Of a stretch of DNA of 28,931 nucleotides, positions 16,325-24,194 are shown piece after piece. A model generated the notes under the pieces. It saw only the letters and a list, made by a program, of their open reading frames with translations, did not search any database and had not been told where the DNA came from. Source of the DNA: CAYWRO01 sp964460345 (GTDB lineage: Bacteria > Planctomycetota > Phycisphaerae > Phycisphaerales > UBA1924); NCBI GenBank assembly GCA_964460345.1, contig CAYWRO010000045.1, positions 1 through 28,931 of the forward strand, given 5' to 3'. The position numbers were made by a program, and so were the translations under genes. Position 1 is the first letter of the stretch; every line of letters begins with the position of its first letter.

Positions 16325-18117
16325 GCACACCCACACTTGAGGGCCTGGCGGCGCGGTTGGGGGTGAGCGTGGAAGCCCTGGAGGCGCTGAACATCACGCG
16401 GCAGGGCGACCGCTGGCGCATTCCCGAACGCAATGCACAGGGCGAAATCATCGGGTACGCGACCCGCGACGATGACGGCGGCAAGGGATTCGTGAAAGGC
16501 GGGCATCGCGGGCTGACGCTCGGATGGCCGCTGCCGCCCTACGCGGGCACGTCGCCGGCGGAGCCGATCCTCGTGGCAGAGGGCATGAGCTGCACCGCCG
16601 CGGGGCTGACGCTGGGTTTCACGACCATTGGGCGGCCGAGCGCGACGGGCGGAGCGGAGCACCTGCGGGCGTTGCTGGCGGATCGGTACGTCTGCATCGT
16701 CGCGGAGAATGACCCGGCGGGCATCGCCGGCGCGGACAAGATCGCCGCGGCCCTGGCGGGCGTGGCGCGCGACGTGCGCGGCGTGATCCCGCCGGAGGGG
16801 GTGAAGGATCTGCGGGCGTGGCTGCAAGCCGGGCTGACGCGCGAGGAACTGGTGGCGAAGTGGCGCGCTGCGGAGACGATCGGGCCGGGTTCGCCCCCAA
16901 GCGCCGCGGCGAATCCGATGCCGCCGTGCATCGTCCGCCTGTCTGATGTGAAACCCGAGCCGGTCTCGTGGCTCTGGCCGGGTCGGTTCGCGCTGGGCAA
17001 GCTGACGCTGATCGCCGGCGACCCTGGCCTTGGCAAGTCATTCCTGACGCTGGACATGGCCGCGCGGGTGTCGCGGGGGACGCCCTGGCCGGATGCGCCG
17101 GACAAGCCGCAGACGCCCGGCGGGGTGGTGCTGCTGAGCGCGGAGGATGATGCGGCCGACACGATCCGCCCGCGGCTGGACGCGGCGCGGGCGGACGTGG
17201 ATCGCATCGTGGCACTTCAGGCGGTGCCGATCATCAGCGACCGTGGCAAGCCGGCCGGTGTGCGCATGTTCGACCTGACGCGCGACCTGCCCGCGCTGGT
17301 GGAGGCGATCGGCGCGGCGGAAGATTGCCGCCTCGTGGTGATCGATCCGGTGACAGCATACCTGGGCGGCGTGGATTCGCACAAGAACGCGGAGATCCGC
17401 GGGCTGCTGGCCCCGCTGGGCGAGATTGCCGCGCGGCATCGGGTGGCAGTGGTTGCGGTAACGCACCTGAACAAGAGCGCAGGCGGCGCGGCGATCTATC
17501 GGGCAATGGGATCGCTCGCCTTCACCGCGGCGGCGCGAGCGGCCTGGGCGGTCACCAAAGACGAGAACGATCCCCGCCGGCGGCTGCTGCTGTCGATCAA
17601 AAACAACCTGGCCCCGGACACGGGCGGGCTGGCCTACTCGCTCGTGGCCGTGGAGGGTCACGAGGCCGCGGCGGTGGCTTGGGAGCCGGATCCGGTGCAT
17701 GTGACGGCGGATGATGCGCTGGGGGGCGAGCGGCCGGAGAGTGGCGGCGGCGCGCTTGACGAGGCGACGGACTGGTTGCGCGACACGCTGGTAGGCGGGC
17801 CGGTTCCGGCGGCGGACGTGAAAGCCGCGGCTAAGCGCGACGGAATCGCCGCGCGAACGCTGGACCGCGCCAAGTCCGCGCTGGGCGTGCGGGCGACGCG
17901 CGAGGGGTACGCATCGGACGGGCGCTGGGTGTGGGCGATGCCCCTTAGAGCACCGTGGCATGGTGCGGCAACGCCCTCTACTTCCCAAGCGATGGCGCAC
18001 AATGACGATTCTGGCGCTCTATGCGATCCTGAGGCCGGGAGAGGGGTTTCGGACTTGGCGCACTATGGACCGGATCCCATAGAGCGCCATGGCCGGGAGA
18101 TTGGGGGCGGCGCATGA
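16321..18117 (+). CDS. Toprim plus RepA-like AAA ATPase (primase-helicase)
   Basis: A 598-aa replication protein. The N-terminal third has a Toprim-like fold: VAEG with E87, and IVAENDPAG with E129, N130 and D131, as in phage and plasmid primases. The middle is a RepA/DnaB-like hexameric helicase ATPase (AAA_25): Walker A GDPGLGKS (233-240), Walker B LVVIDP (D342), and VTHLNKSAGG (about 380-388, the sensor/H4-type motif). Residues 498-533 (VKAAAKRDGIAARTLDRAK...) form a winged-helix tail common in planctomycete RepA-like proteins. The last 55 residues look disordered, and their DNA carries a long inverted repeat. It probably replicates the element after excision. The start overlaps the previous gene and the stop overlaps the next (ATGA). 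Confidence 0.85.
   Translation: MSTPTLEGLAARLGVSVEALEALNITRQGDRWRIPERNAQGEIIGYATRDDDGGKGFVKGGHRGLTLGWPLPPYAGTSPAEPILVAEGMSCTAAGLTLGFTTIGRPSATGGAEHLRALLADRYVCIVAENDPAGIAGADKIAAALAGVARDVRGVIPPEGVKDLRAWLQAGLTREELVAKWRAAETIGPGSPPSAAANPMPPCIVRLSDVKPEPVSWLWPGRFALGKLTLIAGDPGLGKSFLTLDMAARVSRGTPWPDAPDKPQTPGGVVLLSAEDDAADTIRPRLDAARADVDRIVALQAVPIISDRGKPAGVRMFDLTRDLPALVEAIGAAEDCRLVVIDPVTAYLGGVDSHKNAEIRGLLAPLGEIAARHRVAVVAVTHLNKSAGGAAIYRAMGSLAFTAAARAAWAVTKDENDPRRRLLLSIKNNLAPDTGGLAYSLVAVEGHEAAAVAWEPDPVHVTADDALGGERPESGGGALDEATDWLRDTLVGGPVPAADVKAAAKRDGIAARTLDRAKSALGVRATREGYASDGRWVWAMPLRAPWHGAATPSTSQAMAHNDDSGALCDPEAGRGVSDLAHYGPDPIERHGREIGGGA
18012..18089. repeat. 18-bp inverted repeat at the end of the primase-helicase gene
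   Basis: Arms 18012-18029 and 18072-18089 are reverse complements at 17 of 18 positions, with a 42-nt loop. The structure lies within the last codons of the Rep-like gene, about 200 bp before the CAAACG iteron cluster. It could be a replication-origin hairpin or an mRNA structure. Confidence 0.55.
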
Positions 18118-18383
18118 GCCGGGGTTCTCTTACCCCAAAAAGGGGCGCGCGTTTCCGGCTCATCGTGCAGGCGGAAGCGGAGCACCCGGACCCGGTGCTT
18201 GCGCTGCGGGCGATCCTGAAGGCCCTGGTGCGCCGGCATGGGTTCCGGTGCGTGTCGATCGGGCCGGAGCCGCGGCCGCGCCATGGCGTCTGCAAACGGG
18301 GGCAAACGCCAGAGAGCGCCGCGTCAACAAACGCGGTCAAACGCAAACGCATCCCGTCAACAAACGGGGCAAACGGTGACTGA
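18114..18383 (+). CDS. Small hypothetical protein downstream of rep
   Basis: An 89-aa product starting inside the stop of the primase-helicase gene (ATGA). The N-terminal 55 residues look folded: RFRLIVQAEAEHPDPVLALR, then ILKALVRRHGFRCVSI. This pattern is familiar from small proteins in planctomycete integrative elements but has no named function. The C-terminal 30 residues are encoded by the repeated CAAACG DNA and are probably unstructured. The coding and iteron functions overlap here. Confidence 0.55.
   Translation: MSRGSLTPKRGARFRLIVQAEAEHPDPVLALRAILKALVRRHGFRCVSIGPEPRPRHGVCKRGQTPESAASTNAVKRKRIPSTNGANGD
18293..18375 (+). repeat. CAAACG iteron-like cluster
   Basis: Seven copies of CAAACG, all in the same orientation, start at 18293, 18303, 18328, 18338, 18344, 18361 and 18370. 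A longer unit GTCAACAAACG occurs twice (18323-18333 and 18356-18366). The cluster lies immediately downstream of the rep gene and before integrase. Direct repeats beside a replication initiator gene are typical of iteron origins; that role is inferred. Confidence 0.5.
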
Positions 18384-18461
18384 TAGAGCTGCATGGCGCT
18401 GCACACACTTGCGCCCGGCTGCATGACGTGGTATCCTGTTGCAACGGAGGGCAATCCAACA

Positions 18462-19817
18462 ATGGCAAGCATCGCACGTGATCCGAATGGAACAAAGCGA
18501 ATCCTGTTCATCGACCGTAACCGGAACCGCCGAACGGTGCGGCTCGGTCGCATGTCGGTGAAGGCGGCCGAAGGGTTCAAGCTGCGCATCGAAGCGCTAA
18601 ACGCCGCCCGCACCGCCGGCACCGCCATTGACAGCGACCTCGCGGCTTGGGTGCGCGACTTGGGCGACGTGATGCACGAGCGCCTCGTGCGGGTGGAACT
18701 GGTGGAGCCGCGGGCCGCGGCGGCGGCGGTGACGCTGAGCGGGCTGCTGGCCGCATTCTTCGATGGGCTGGACGTGAAGCCGGCCACCCTCGTGCGGATG
18801 CGGCAGGCGGAGGCGGCGCTGCTGGGCTACTTCAATCCGGGCCGCGACGTGGCGACGATCACCGCGGCCGATGCGGACGGCTGGCGGGCGCAGTTGAAGG
18901 CGGACGGGTACGCGGCGGCGACGATCAGCCGCACCGTGCGCTACGCCCGGCAGGTGTTCCGGTGGGGCATCAAGCGGGGCATGGTGGCCGGCAATCCCTT
19001 CGCGGACCTGAAAGCGGGTTCACAGACCAACCAAGCCCGCGCGGTGTTCATCGACCGCGAGACCATCGCCAAGGTGATCGACGCGGCACCCGATGCCGAG
19101 TGGCGGCTGCTGATCGCCCTGAGCCGCTTCGGCGGGCTGCGGGTTCCGAGCGAAGCGCTGGCGCTGCGGTGGTCGGACGTGGATTGGGCCAACAACCGGA
19201 TGACGGTGCGATCGTCCAAGACGGAGCACCACGAGGGCCGCGGCGAGCGCATCGTGCCGATCTTCCCTGAAATCCGCGAACCGCTGCTGGCGGTGTTTGA
19301 GCAAGCACCGGAGGGGGCGGAGCACGTGATCGGGCGCTACCGCGAGGGCTGCAACCTGAACCCGCATTTCCGCCGGATCATCCGCCGCGCTGGACTGACG
19401 CCCTGGCCCCGCACGTGGCACAACCTGCGCGCGAGCCGGCAGACGGAACTCGCCGCGACGTACCCGCTGCACACCGTCTGCTCGTGGATCGGCAACACCA
19501 AGGCAATCGCCGCGGGGCACTACCTGCAAGTGACGGACGCGGACTGGACGCGGGCAACAGGAACCGCGCCCGAAGTCGGCGCGGAAAGCGGCGCAGAATG
19601 CGGCGCACGCGAGGCGCAGAATGCGGCGCAGCATCCGACCGCACTCGGGCGTGCTGGCACGCCGAAACCGCCAAAAATCCCTTGTTTTGCAGGTGTTTCC
19701 CGCCCCAACGCACCCGACCGCACCCCCATGCGAGCCGGCGCTAACAGCCCCCTAATGGGCAGGGGCGGACTTGAACCGCCGACACCCGCATTTTCAGTGC
19801 GGTGCTCTACCAACTGA
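18462..19817 (+). CDS. Tyrosine site-specific integrase
   Basis: A 451-aa tyrosine recombinase. The N-terminus (MASIARDPNGTKRILFIDRN, then RRTVRLGRM) is the standard opening of planctomycete integrases. A SAM-like core-binding domain covers about 85-190. Catalytic residues visible are R227 (GGLRVPSEAL), H320 and R323 (WHNLR), and Y354 (GHYLQVTD). The usual LGH histidine is Asn here (WIGN). The tail after about residue 370 is low-complexity. ATG 18462 is preferred because GGAGGG lies 10 nt upstream; an in-frame ATG at 18393 has no such site. The last 13 codons are antisense to tRNA-Phe, and the att repeat lies inside the ORF. Excision would replace these codons with 70 codons from the left end, giving a 508-aa protein. 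Confidence 0.92.
   Translation: MASIARDPNGTKRILFIDRNRNRRTVRLGRMSVKAAEGFKLRIEALNAARTAGTAIDSDLAAWVRDLGDVMHERLVRVELVEPRAAAAAVTLSGLLAAFFDGLDVKPATLVRMRQAEAALLGYFNPGRDVATITAADADGWRAQLKADGYAAATISRTVRYARQVFRWGIKRGMVAGNPFADLKAGSQTNQARAVFIDRETIAKVIDAAPDAEWRLLIALSRFGGLRVPSEALALRWSDVDWANNRMTVRSSKTEHHEGRGERIVPIFPEIREPLLAVFEQAPEGAEHVIGRYREGCNLNPHFRRIIRRAGLTPWPRTWHNLRASRQTELAATYPLHTVCSWIGNTKAIAAGHYLQVTDADWTRATGTAPEVGAESGAECGAREAQNAAQHPTALGRAGTPKPPKIPCFAGVSRPNAPDRTPMRAGANSPLMGRGGLEPPTPAFSVRCSTN
19577..19634 (+). repeat. Right-arm 12-bp repeat array inside integrase
   Basis: About five units of a 12-bp repeat based on GCGGCGCA plus a 4-nt spacer (spacings 12, 12, 12, 11) lie in the integrase coding tail, 120-177 bp from the att core. 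19588-19608 is identical to 98-118 at the left end. They encode the GAESGAECGA...AQNAAQ stretch. They are candidate arm-type sites for integrase or its excision factor. Confidence 0.55.
19754..19776. repeat. Right attachment-site copy within tRNA-Phe
   Basis: These 23 bp are identical to 33-55. They overlap the 3' end of the intact tRNA-Phe and lie in the integrase ORF, with the ATG at 19755 in the integrase frame. They mark the right boundary of the element; crossover may occur anywhere in the shared stretch. Confidence 0.9.
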
Positions 19818-19828
19818 GCTACCTGCCC
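19756..19828 (-). tRNA. tRNA-Phe (GAA)
   Basis: This is a complete 73-nt cloverleaf on the minus strand. The acceptor stem GGGCAGG pairs with CCTGCCC, discriminator A. The D-stem is GCTC/GAGC, the anticodon stem CCGCA/TGCGG with loop CTGAAAA (anticodon GAA), and the T-stem GGCGG/CCGCC with loop TTCAAGT. CCA is not encoded. The 3' end of the gene faces the element and is its integration target. The integrated copy of the 3' end keeps the tRNA functional. Confidence 0.97.
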
Positions 19829-19907
19829 GAGCAGGGCAAGAGTAGGCCGCGGCCCCCCTGTTCGGCAAGCGGTATGGGTGGCCCACTCCTCGCCTGTCGA
19901 GCGAGGA

Positions 19908-20616
19908 TCACGACCGTCTTCGCCTCAGTGCAGCGAGCCCGATCACCATCATCGGTGCGGCCGTTGAGGGTGCCGGGACGACCTCGACGGAGAGGGAGAA
20001 CCCGGTCTCCGCCTCGTGGAGCGGGAACGGGCCGTCGTCCTCAATCCGGGCAAAGGCGACGGCGACAAGCAGATAGTTGCCCGCAGGAAAGACCTGTTGC
20101 AGGTCAGCACTGCCGACGTTTCCAAGGTCTACCAGTGTTTGCTCGGCCGGCGTCCGTGGCGCATAGATCAACTCGAGCGTTGCACCGCCGCCGGGCGGAT
20201 TGCTGGGCAAGGTCCAGGTACTTGCGAGCACCTGAAGTTCCACCTCCGCCTGCAGTGTCGAACTCGACTGAGTAGAGCGCAACAGCAGAGGCTCCCGCAT
20301 TCTGGACCGCCTCGTTCATGAAGAGTGACGACTCCGCTACTCCATCAGCAGAAAGCAGGGACGACGTCATCGTGCTCTGCAGGGTTGAGTGGATCACCCC
20401 CATGCCCCCATTCTGGGGAAGTGAAAGCGACCTGACGAGCTTCTCATCGAACGGCAGGAAGGCGTTAGAGGAGGTATCACCGGAAGCCGTGCGGCCAGCG
20501 CCAAGATCGATCGCGCCGCCGACCACATTGGAAACCGATGTCACCTCGATAACACTTGCCTCGGCCGCAGCACACAATAGTGCCGCGGCGAGAAGGCCAG
20601 CGGTGGCTCTGCCCAT
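19908..20616 (-). pseudogene. Frameshifted exported PEP-CTERM-like protein
   Basis: The 5' part (20616 downward) encodes a signal peptide (MGRATAGLLAAALLCAAAEA) and a secreted domain. Its ribosome site GGAGGAG lies 7 nt upstream. The 3' part, in another frame (open from 20300 to 19908), ends in VPAPS, a short hydrophobic helix and LRRRRS, the form of a PEP-CTERM sorting tail in Phycisphaerae. The distance from start to stop is 709 nt (3n+1), so one extra or two missing bases explain the break. Both frames are open between 20300 and 20104, so the shift lies there. Whether it is a real mutation or a sequencing error cannot be told. Restored, it would be a surface or matrix protein of about 235 aa of unknown function. 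Confidence 0.65.
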
Positions 20617-20739
20617 GGTTCTCTCCTCCGTGGGGTGGGTTAAGTTCTCTCTCGTCGTGCAGCTTACAGCATCACCCCGCCGCCCGCAAGCGGCTCAGGC
20701 CAGCAGCCGTGCACTCGTCATGGAGCCGAAGGGGGCCGC

Positions 20740-21825
20740 CTACCAGCGCTCTTCGTCGCTTTGCGGCGCGAGCGGCCATGGCTGACCGGCGACTCCATTC
20801 ACCGTCGTACCCCCCTGGATGAGCGTTGGCGAGGCCGCCAGGAAGTCGTGCGGGAAGGGGATGGACTCCGGCTCCGAGGCTTCCGTCAATGCCTGCACAT
20901 GCTCCGGCGAGAGCGTCAGGTCTGCCGCCGCGAGGTTGGAACGAAGCTGGTCCATCGTCCGGACGCCGATGATGATCGAGGCAACGCCCGGCCGCGTGGC
21001 GCACCAGGCCAGCGCGGCTTCGGCCATCGAGCATCCCGCCTCCCTGGAGACGCGCTCGAGGGCCGCGAGGATTCGCTGCACGCGCGGGTTGTCCAGATGC
21101 TTGTTGACCCAGTCGCCGCGCTTCGAATCGCGCGTGCCGCCGGAGCCGTACTTGTCGGTCAGCAGCCCGCCTTTCAGCGGCGACCAGGGCGTCACGCCCA
21201 TGCCGAGTTCCTGCGCCATGGGGATCAGATCAAACTCGACGGTTCGCTCAACGAGCGAGTACTCGATCTGCAGGCCGATCAACGCCGTCCAGTCCTTGAG
21301 TTCCGCCAGCGTCTGCGCTCGCGCGCACACCCACGCCGGATGATCGGAGAACCCGATGTACCGCACCTTCCCCGATCGCACCAGATCGTCGAGCGCGCGT
21401 ATCGTCTCTTCGATCGGCGTATGACGGTCATAAAAATGGACCCAGTACAGATCGACGTATTCGGTCTGCAATCGCCGGAGCGACTGCTCGAGCGAACTGA
21501 TCATGTTTTTGCGGTGTGATCCGCCGCCGTTGGGATCACCCAAATACATGTTGCCCAGAAACTTCGTCGCGATGACGGTCCGTTCGCGGCGGGCGGGATG
21601 GCGGCCGAGATGGTCGCCGATGATTCTTTCCGAGTGCCCCTTGGTGTAGATGTTCGCCGTGTCGATGAAGTTGCCGCCTGCGTCGAGGTACGCATCGATC
21701 ATGCGCTGCGACTCCTCCACACTTGCTCCCCAGCCGAGATCCTCGCCGAAGGTCATGGCGCCAAGGCACCACGGGCTGACGCGCAGCCCCGACCGACCGA
21801 GAGTGACATAGTGGTTCAGTGGCAT
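20740..21825 (-). CDS. Aldo/keto reductase
   Basis: A 361-aa NADPH-dependent oxidoreductase of the aldo/keto reductase superfamily, closest in pattern to the voltage-channel beta-subunit/YhdN-type group. The catalytic tetrad is visible as D55 and Y60 (NFIDTANIYTKGHSE), K88 (VIATKF) and H130 (LYWVHFYD). The cofactor-binding end is SIIIGVRTMDQLRSNLAA. The start ATG is preceded by GAAGGAA. The gene is divergent from the DUF3568 lipoprotein, with 88 bp between the two starts. The substrate cannot be predicted. Confidence 0.92.
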   Translation of the reverse strand: MPLNHYVTLGRSGLRVSPWCLGAMTFGEDLGWGASVEESQRMIDAYLDAGGNFIDTANIYTKGHSERIIGDHLGRHPARRERTVIATKFLGNMYLGDPNGGGSHRKNMISSLEQSLRRLQTEYVDLYWVHFYDRHTPIEETIRALDDLVRSGKVRYIGFSDHPAWVCARAQTLAELKDWTALIGLQIEYSLVERTVEFDLIPMAQELGMGVTPWSPLKGGLLTDKYGSGGTRDSKRGDWVNKHLDNPRVQRILAALERVSREAGCSMAEAALAWCATRPGVASIIIGVRTMDQLRSNLAAADLTLSPEHVQALTEASEPESIPFPHDFLAASPTLIQGGTTVNGVAGQPWPLAPQSDEERW

Positions 21826-21913
21826 GGTGTTTTTCCTTCGCTAGAGTTTGCGGCGTGACCTTGGTGCATTCAGCCTGCGACCGGTTTCACACCCCAGAGG
21901 GTAAACTGGTTCA

Positions 21914-22366
21914 ATGATTGTGCAAGCATCGACCGGCCGCGGCGCGGCACGCACCCTGATTCTCACGGCCCTCGTGCTGCAGGGCGGCTGCGTCGCCGTT
22001 CCACCGGCAATTCTCATCAGCGCCGGCCTGAGCGCAGCCCCCGCCGGCGTCGCGGCGTACCAGCGCGGCACAATGGCCGTCACCCTCATGCTACCCCAGG
22101 ATCGCGCTTATGACGCGGCCATGGCCGCCATGCAGGATCTGGACATCACGCTTGAGGAGGCGCGCTTCGATGAGACCAGCGCCTTTCTGCTCGGTCGCGA
22201 CGAACGAGGGGTCCAGGTTACCGTCCGCTTCGAGCGGTTCACGGAGGTCGTCACCTCCATCAAAATCCGCGTCGGCGCCCTGGGCAACCGCACATTCTCG
22301 CAGCTTCTCTTCGAGCGCATGCGCGATCACGCCGGACTCAGCGATTCAGGCTCTCCGGCACAGTGA
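21914..22366 (+). CDS. DUF3568-like lipoprotein
   Basis: A 150-aa predicted lipoprotein. The signal peptide (RTLILTALVLQGGC) has a lipobox with Cys at residue 27, followed by a short hydrophobic segment. The body has the DUF3568 pattern: a beta strand (GTMAVTLMLPQDRAYDAAMA), a helix, then DETSAFLLGRDERGVQVTVR and TSIKIRVGALGN, ending in an amphipathic helix. Function is unknown; such proteins sit on the membrane. It converges with the next gene, leaving 43 bp between stops. Confidence 0.75.
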   Translation: MIVQASTGRGAARTLILTALVLQGGCVAVPPAILISAGLSAAPAGVAAYQRGTMAVTLMLPQDRAYDAAMAAMQDLDITLEEARFDETSAFLLGRDERGVQVTVRFERFTEVVTSIKIRVGALGNRTFSQLLFERMRDHAGLSDSGSPAQ

Positions 22367-22409
22367 CGCGACCCGCGAACTGCGACCGTGACGTGCACCT
22401 GCGCCACGC

Positions 22410-22835
22410 TCAAAGATCGAGCCTCGCCAGCATTTCATCGAGAATGCGGCGCGACGCCTCTTCATCTCCGAAGGGCTCGTGCACGATGCTCGCGCGGACG
22501 CCATTAAGAACCGGCTCGATGACGATAACAGAACGCGGATTCAGACCGAGGCCGGATCGGTCCGGCGCCTCACCGACCAGTCGGGCCCGGTCCCCCGCGA
22601 CCGTCCGCTCCGTCATCACGAAGCCGCCCGATCGCAGCGCCGCCTCCGCCGCCGCAGCCGCCTGCGCGACCGTCACGTGCGCCGGCAGCACCGCTTTCAA
22701 TTCCCGTCCGCTGTAGGTTGCCTCAAGGCCGGACTGGCCGTGCTGCGCAGTCGATGCGCACCCGACCAGCGCAATCGCAAACGCAAGCGCGGCCGCGCCG
22801 GTTGAAAGGCCACGAAGAGATGACGTCAGCACCAT
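22410..22835 (-). CDS. Small lipoprotein, DUF3568-like fold
   Basis: A 141-aa predicted lipoprotein with signal peptide and lipobox (AFAIALVGC, Cys 26). The mature part follows the same order as its convergent neighbour: a strand, a helix with VAQAAAAAEAALRSGGF, a strand containing AGDRARLVGEAP, a strand VIVIEPVLNGVRASIV, and a terminal helix (SRRILDEMLARLDL). The two may be diverged relatives or share a fold only. No function is known. Confidence 0.65.
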   Translation of the reverse strand: MVLTSSLRGLSTGAAALAFAIALVGCASTAQHGQSGLEATYSGRELKAVLPAHVTVAQAAAAAEAALRSGGFVMTERTVAGDRARLVGEAPDRSGLGLNPRSVIVIEPVLNGVRASIVHEPFGDEEASRRILDEMLARLDL

Positions 22836-22889
22836 GCGGCGATGATACCGACCGCATCGGGCCCTTGCCCGTCCGGCGGCCGCCGTCCG

Positions 22890-24026
22890 TCAGCGCTGGT
22901 CGATCGGCACGTACTTCACATCGTGCGGGCCGACGTACTCGGCCTTGGGCCGGTAAAGCCGGTTATCGCCGAGCTGCTCGATGATGTGCCCCGCCCAGCC
23001 GCCGATACGCGACAGCGCGAACATCGGCGTAAAGAGGTCCAGCTCCAGCCCGATCGAGTGGTACGTCGTGGCGGAGTAGAAGTCGACGTTCGGGTAGATG
23101 CCCTTGGCGGCGACCTCGCGCGTCATGATCTCTTCGATCTTCGAGGACTTCTCGTAGAGATCCTGGTTGCCGGTGTCTTCGGCGAGCTGTTTGGCGAGCG
23201 TCTTCAGGTACGTCGCGCGCGGGTCGTACGCCTTGTAGACCCGGTGGCCGAAGCCCATGATCTTGTCCTTGTTCTTCAGCTTCTCCAGGACGTACGGCTC
23301 AACATCCCCAACTGTCGGGATTTCGTTGAGCATCTTCATCACGCCCTCATTCGCCCCGCCGTGAAGCGGCCCGCGCAGGGAGCCGATCGCCCCCGTGATC
23401 GCCGAGTAGACGTCCGAGAGCGTCGAGATGATCACCCGCGCTGCGAAAGTCGAGTTGTTCAGCCCGTGGTCGGCGTGCAGGATCATGCAGACGTCAAACG
23501 CCCGCGCCATCGTCTCCGTCGGCTTCTCGCCGTTGAGCATGTACAAAAAGTTCTCGGCGAACGAAAGGCTCGGATCCGGATCGATCAGGTCGCGGCCCTT
23601 GCGGTGGCGGTCGAACCAGGCGACCATCGCCGGGGCGTGGCCGAGGATGTTGAGCGCCTTGGCCCGAGCGGCGGGCACGCTGTTGGCGTTCGGATCATCG
23701 TCGTAGAGCGCCAGGGACGACACCAGCGTCCGCAGCACGTGCATCGGCTGGGCGTCGGCCGGCAGCGTGCGGATGCGGTCGCGCAGGCCCGCCGGGGGCA
23801 TGTACCGCTCCCGCAGCGAACGCGTGAACGCCTCCAGTTCATCGCGCTTCGGCAGGCGCGAGTTCCACAGCAGGAACACCGTCTCCTCAAAGGACGAGTT
23901 GCGGGCGAGGTCGTCGATGGCGATCCCGACGTATTCGAGCACACCCTTGACGCCGTCGATGAACGACATCGTCGTTTCGGCGGCGATGATCCCTTCCAGT
24001 CCCTTCGGAGCGGTGGCGGTCGTCAT
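22890..24026 (-). CDS. gltA: Citrate synthase
   Basis: A 378-aa citrate synthase, condensing acetyl-CoA with oxaloacetate in the TCA cycle (cytoplasm). Signature residues are visible: H187 (ILHADHGLNNSTF), H222 (GPLHGGANEG), H261 (GFGHRVYK) and D315 (NVDFYSA). The length fits the short, homodimeric GltA/CitZ type; a 2-methylcitrate synthase cannot be excluded by eye. The ATG at 24026 has AGGAA 6 nt upstream, so the longer frame to 24092 is not used. It is divergent from the rhomboid gene. Confidence 0.93.
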   Translation of the reverse strand: MTTATAPKGLEGIIAAETTMSFIDGVKGVLEYVGIAIDDLARNSSFEETVFLLWNSRLPKRDELEAFTRSLRERYMPPAGLRDRIRTLPADAQPMHVLRTLVSSLALYDDDPNANSVPAARAKALNILGHAPAMVAWFDRHRKGRDLIDPDPSLSFAENFLYMLNGEKPTETMARAFDVCMILHADHGLNNSTFAARVIISTLSDVYSAITGAIGSLRGPLHGGANEGVMKMLNEIPTVGDVEPYVLEKLKNKDKIMGFGHRVYKAYDPRATYLKTLAKQLAEDTGNQDLYEKSSKIEEIMTREVAAKGIYPNVDFYSATTYHSIGLELDLFTPMFALSRIGGWAGHIIEQLGDNRLYRPKAEYVGPHDVKYVPIDQR

Positions 24027-24194
24027 GCGGATTCCTGTTGCTGGCGGTAAACTTTCGCGTGTCCCGCCCCCGTCCTGCACGAGCCGCCGCAAGCGGCCCC
24101 GAGCCGGAGCCAGCGGCGGTTCAGGCGACTATAGGCCCCCGCGCCCGCCATCACGGGCGTCCGGCTCCCCTTTCAGCGCTCATACCATCGCTCC

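Larger units (their letters stand above)
33..19776. mobile_element. Integrative element in tRNA-Phe carrying a Type III-like R-M/helicase/sigma operon
   Basis: The element is bounded by a 23-bp perfect direct repeat (33-55 and 19754-19776) that includes the last 21 nt of tRNA-Phe. The intact tRNA lies at the right end beside a tyrosine integrase gene, the usual geometry of tRNA-targeting integration. It is about 19.7 kb, and all but one small gene are on the plus strand. The mobility and replication genes (13427-19817) sit at the right; the restriction-type cargo (1786-12468) sits at the left. A terminase-small-subunit-like gene, two AlpA/excisionase-like HTH genes and a Toprim/AAA replication protein suggest a phage-satellite-like or prophage-derived island. 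No structural or conjugation genes are visible, so autonomous transfer is unlikely. The boundaries are direct observation; the satellite interpretation is inference. Confidence 0.88.
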
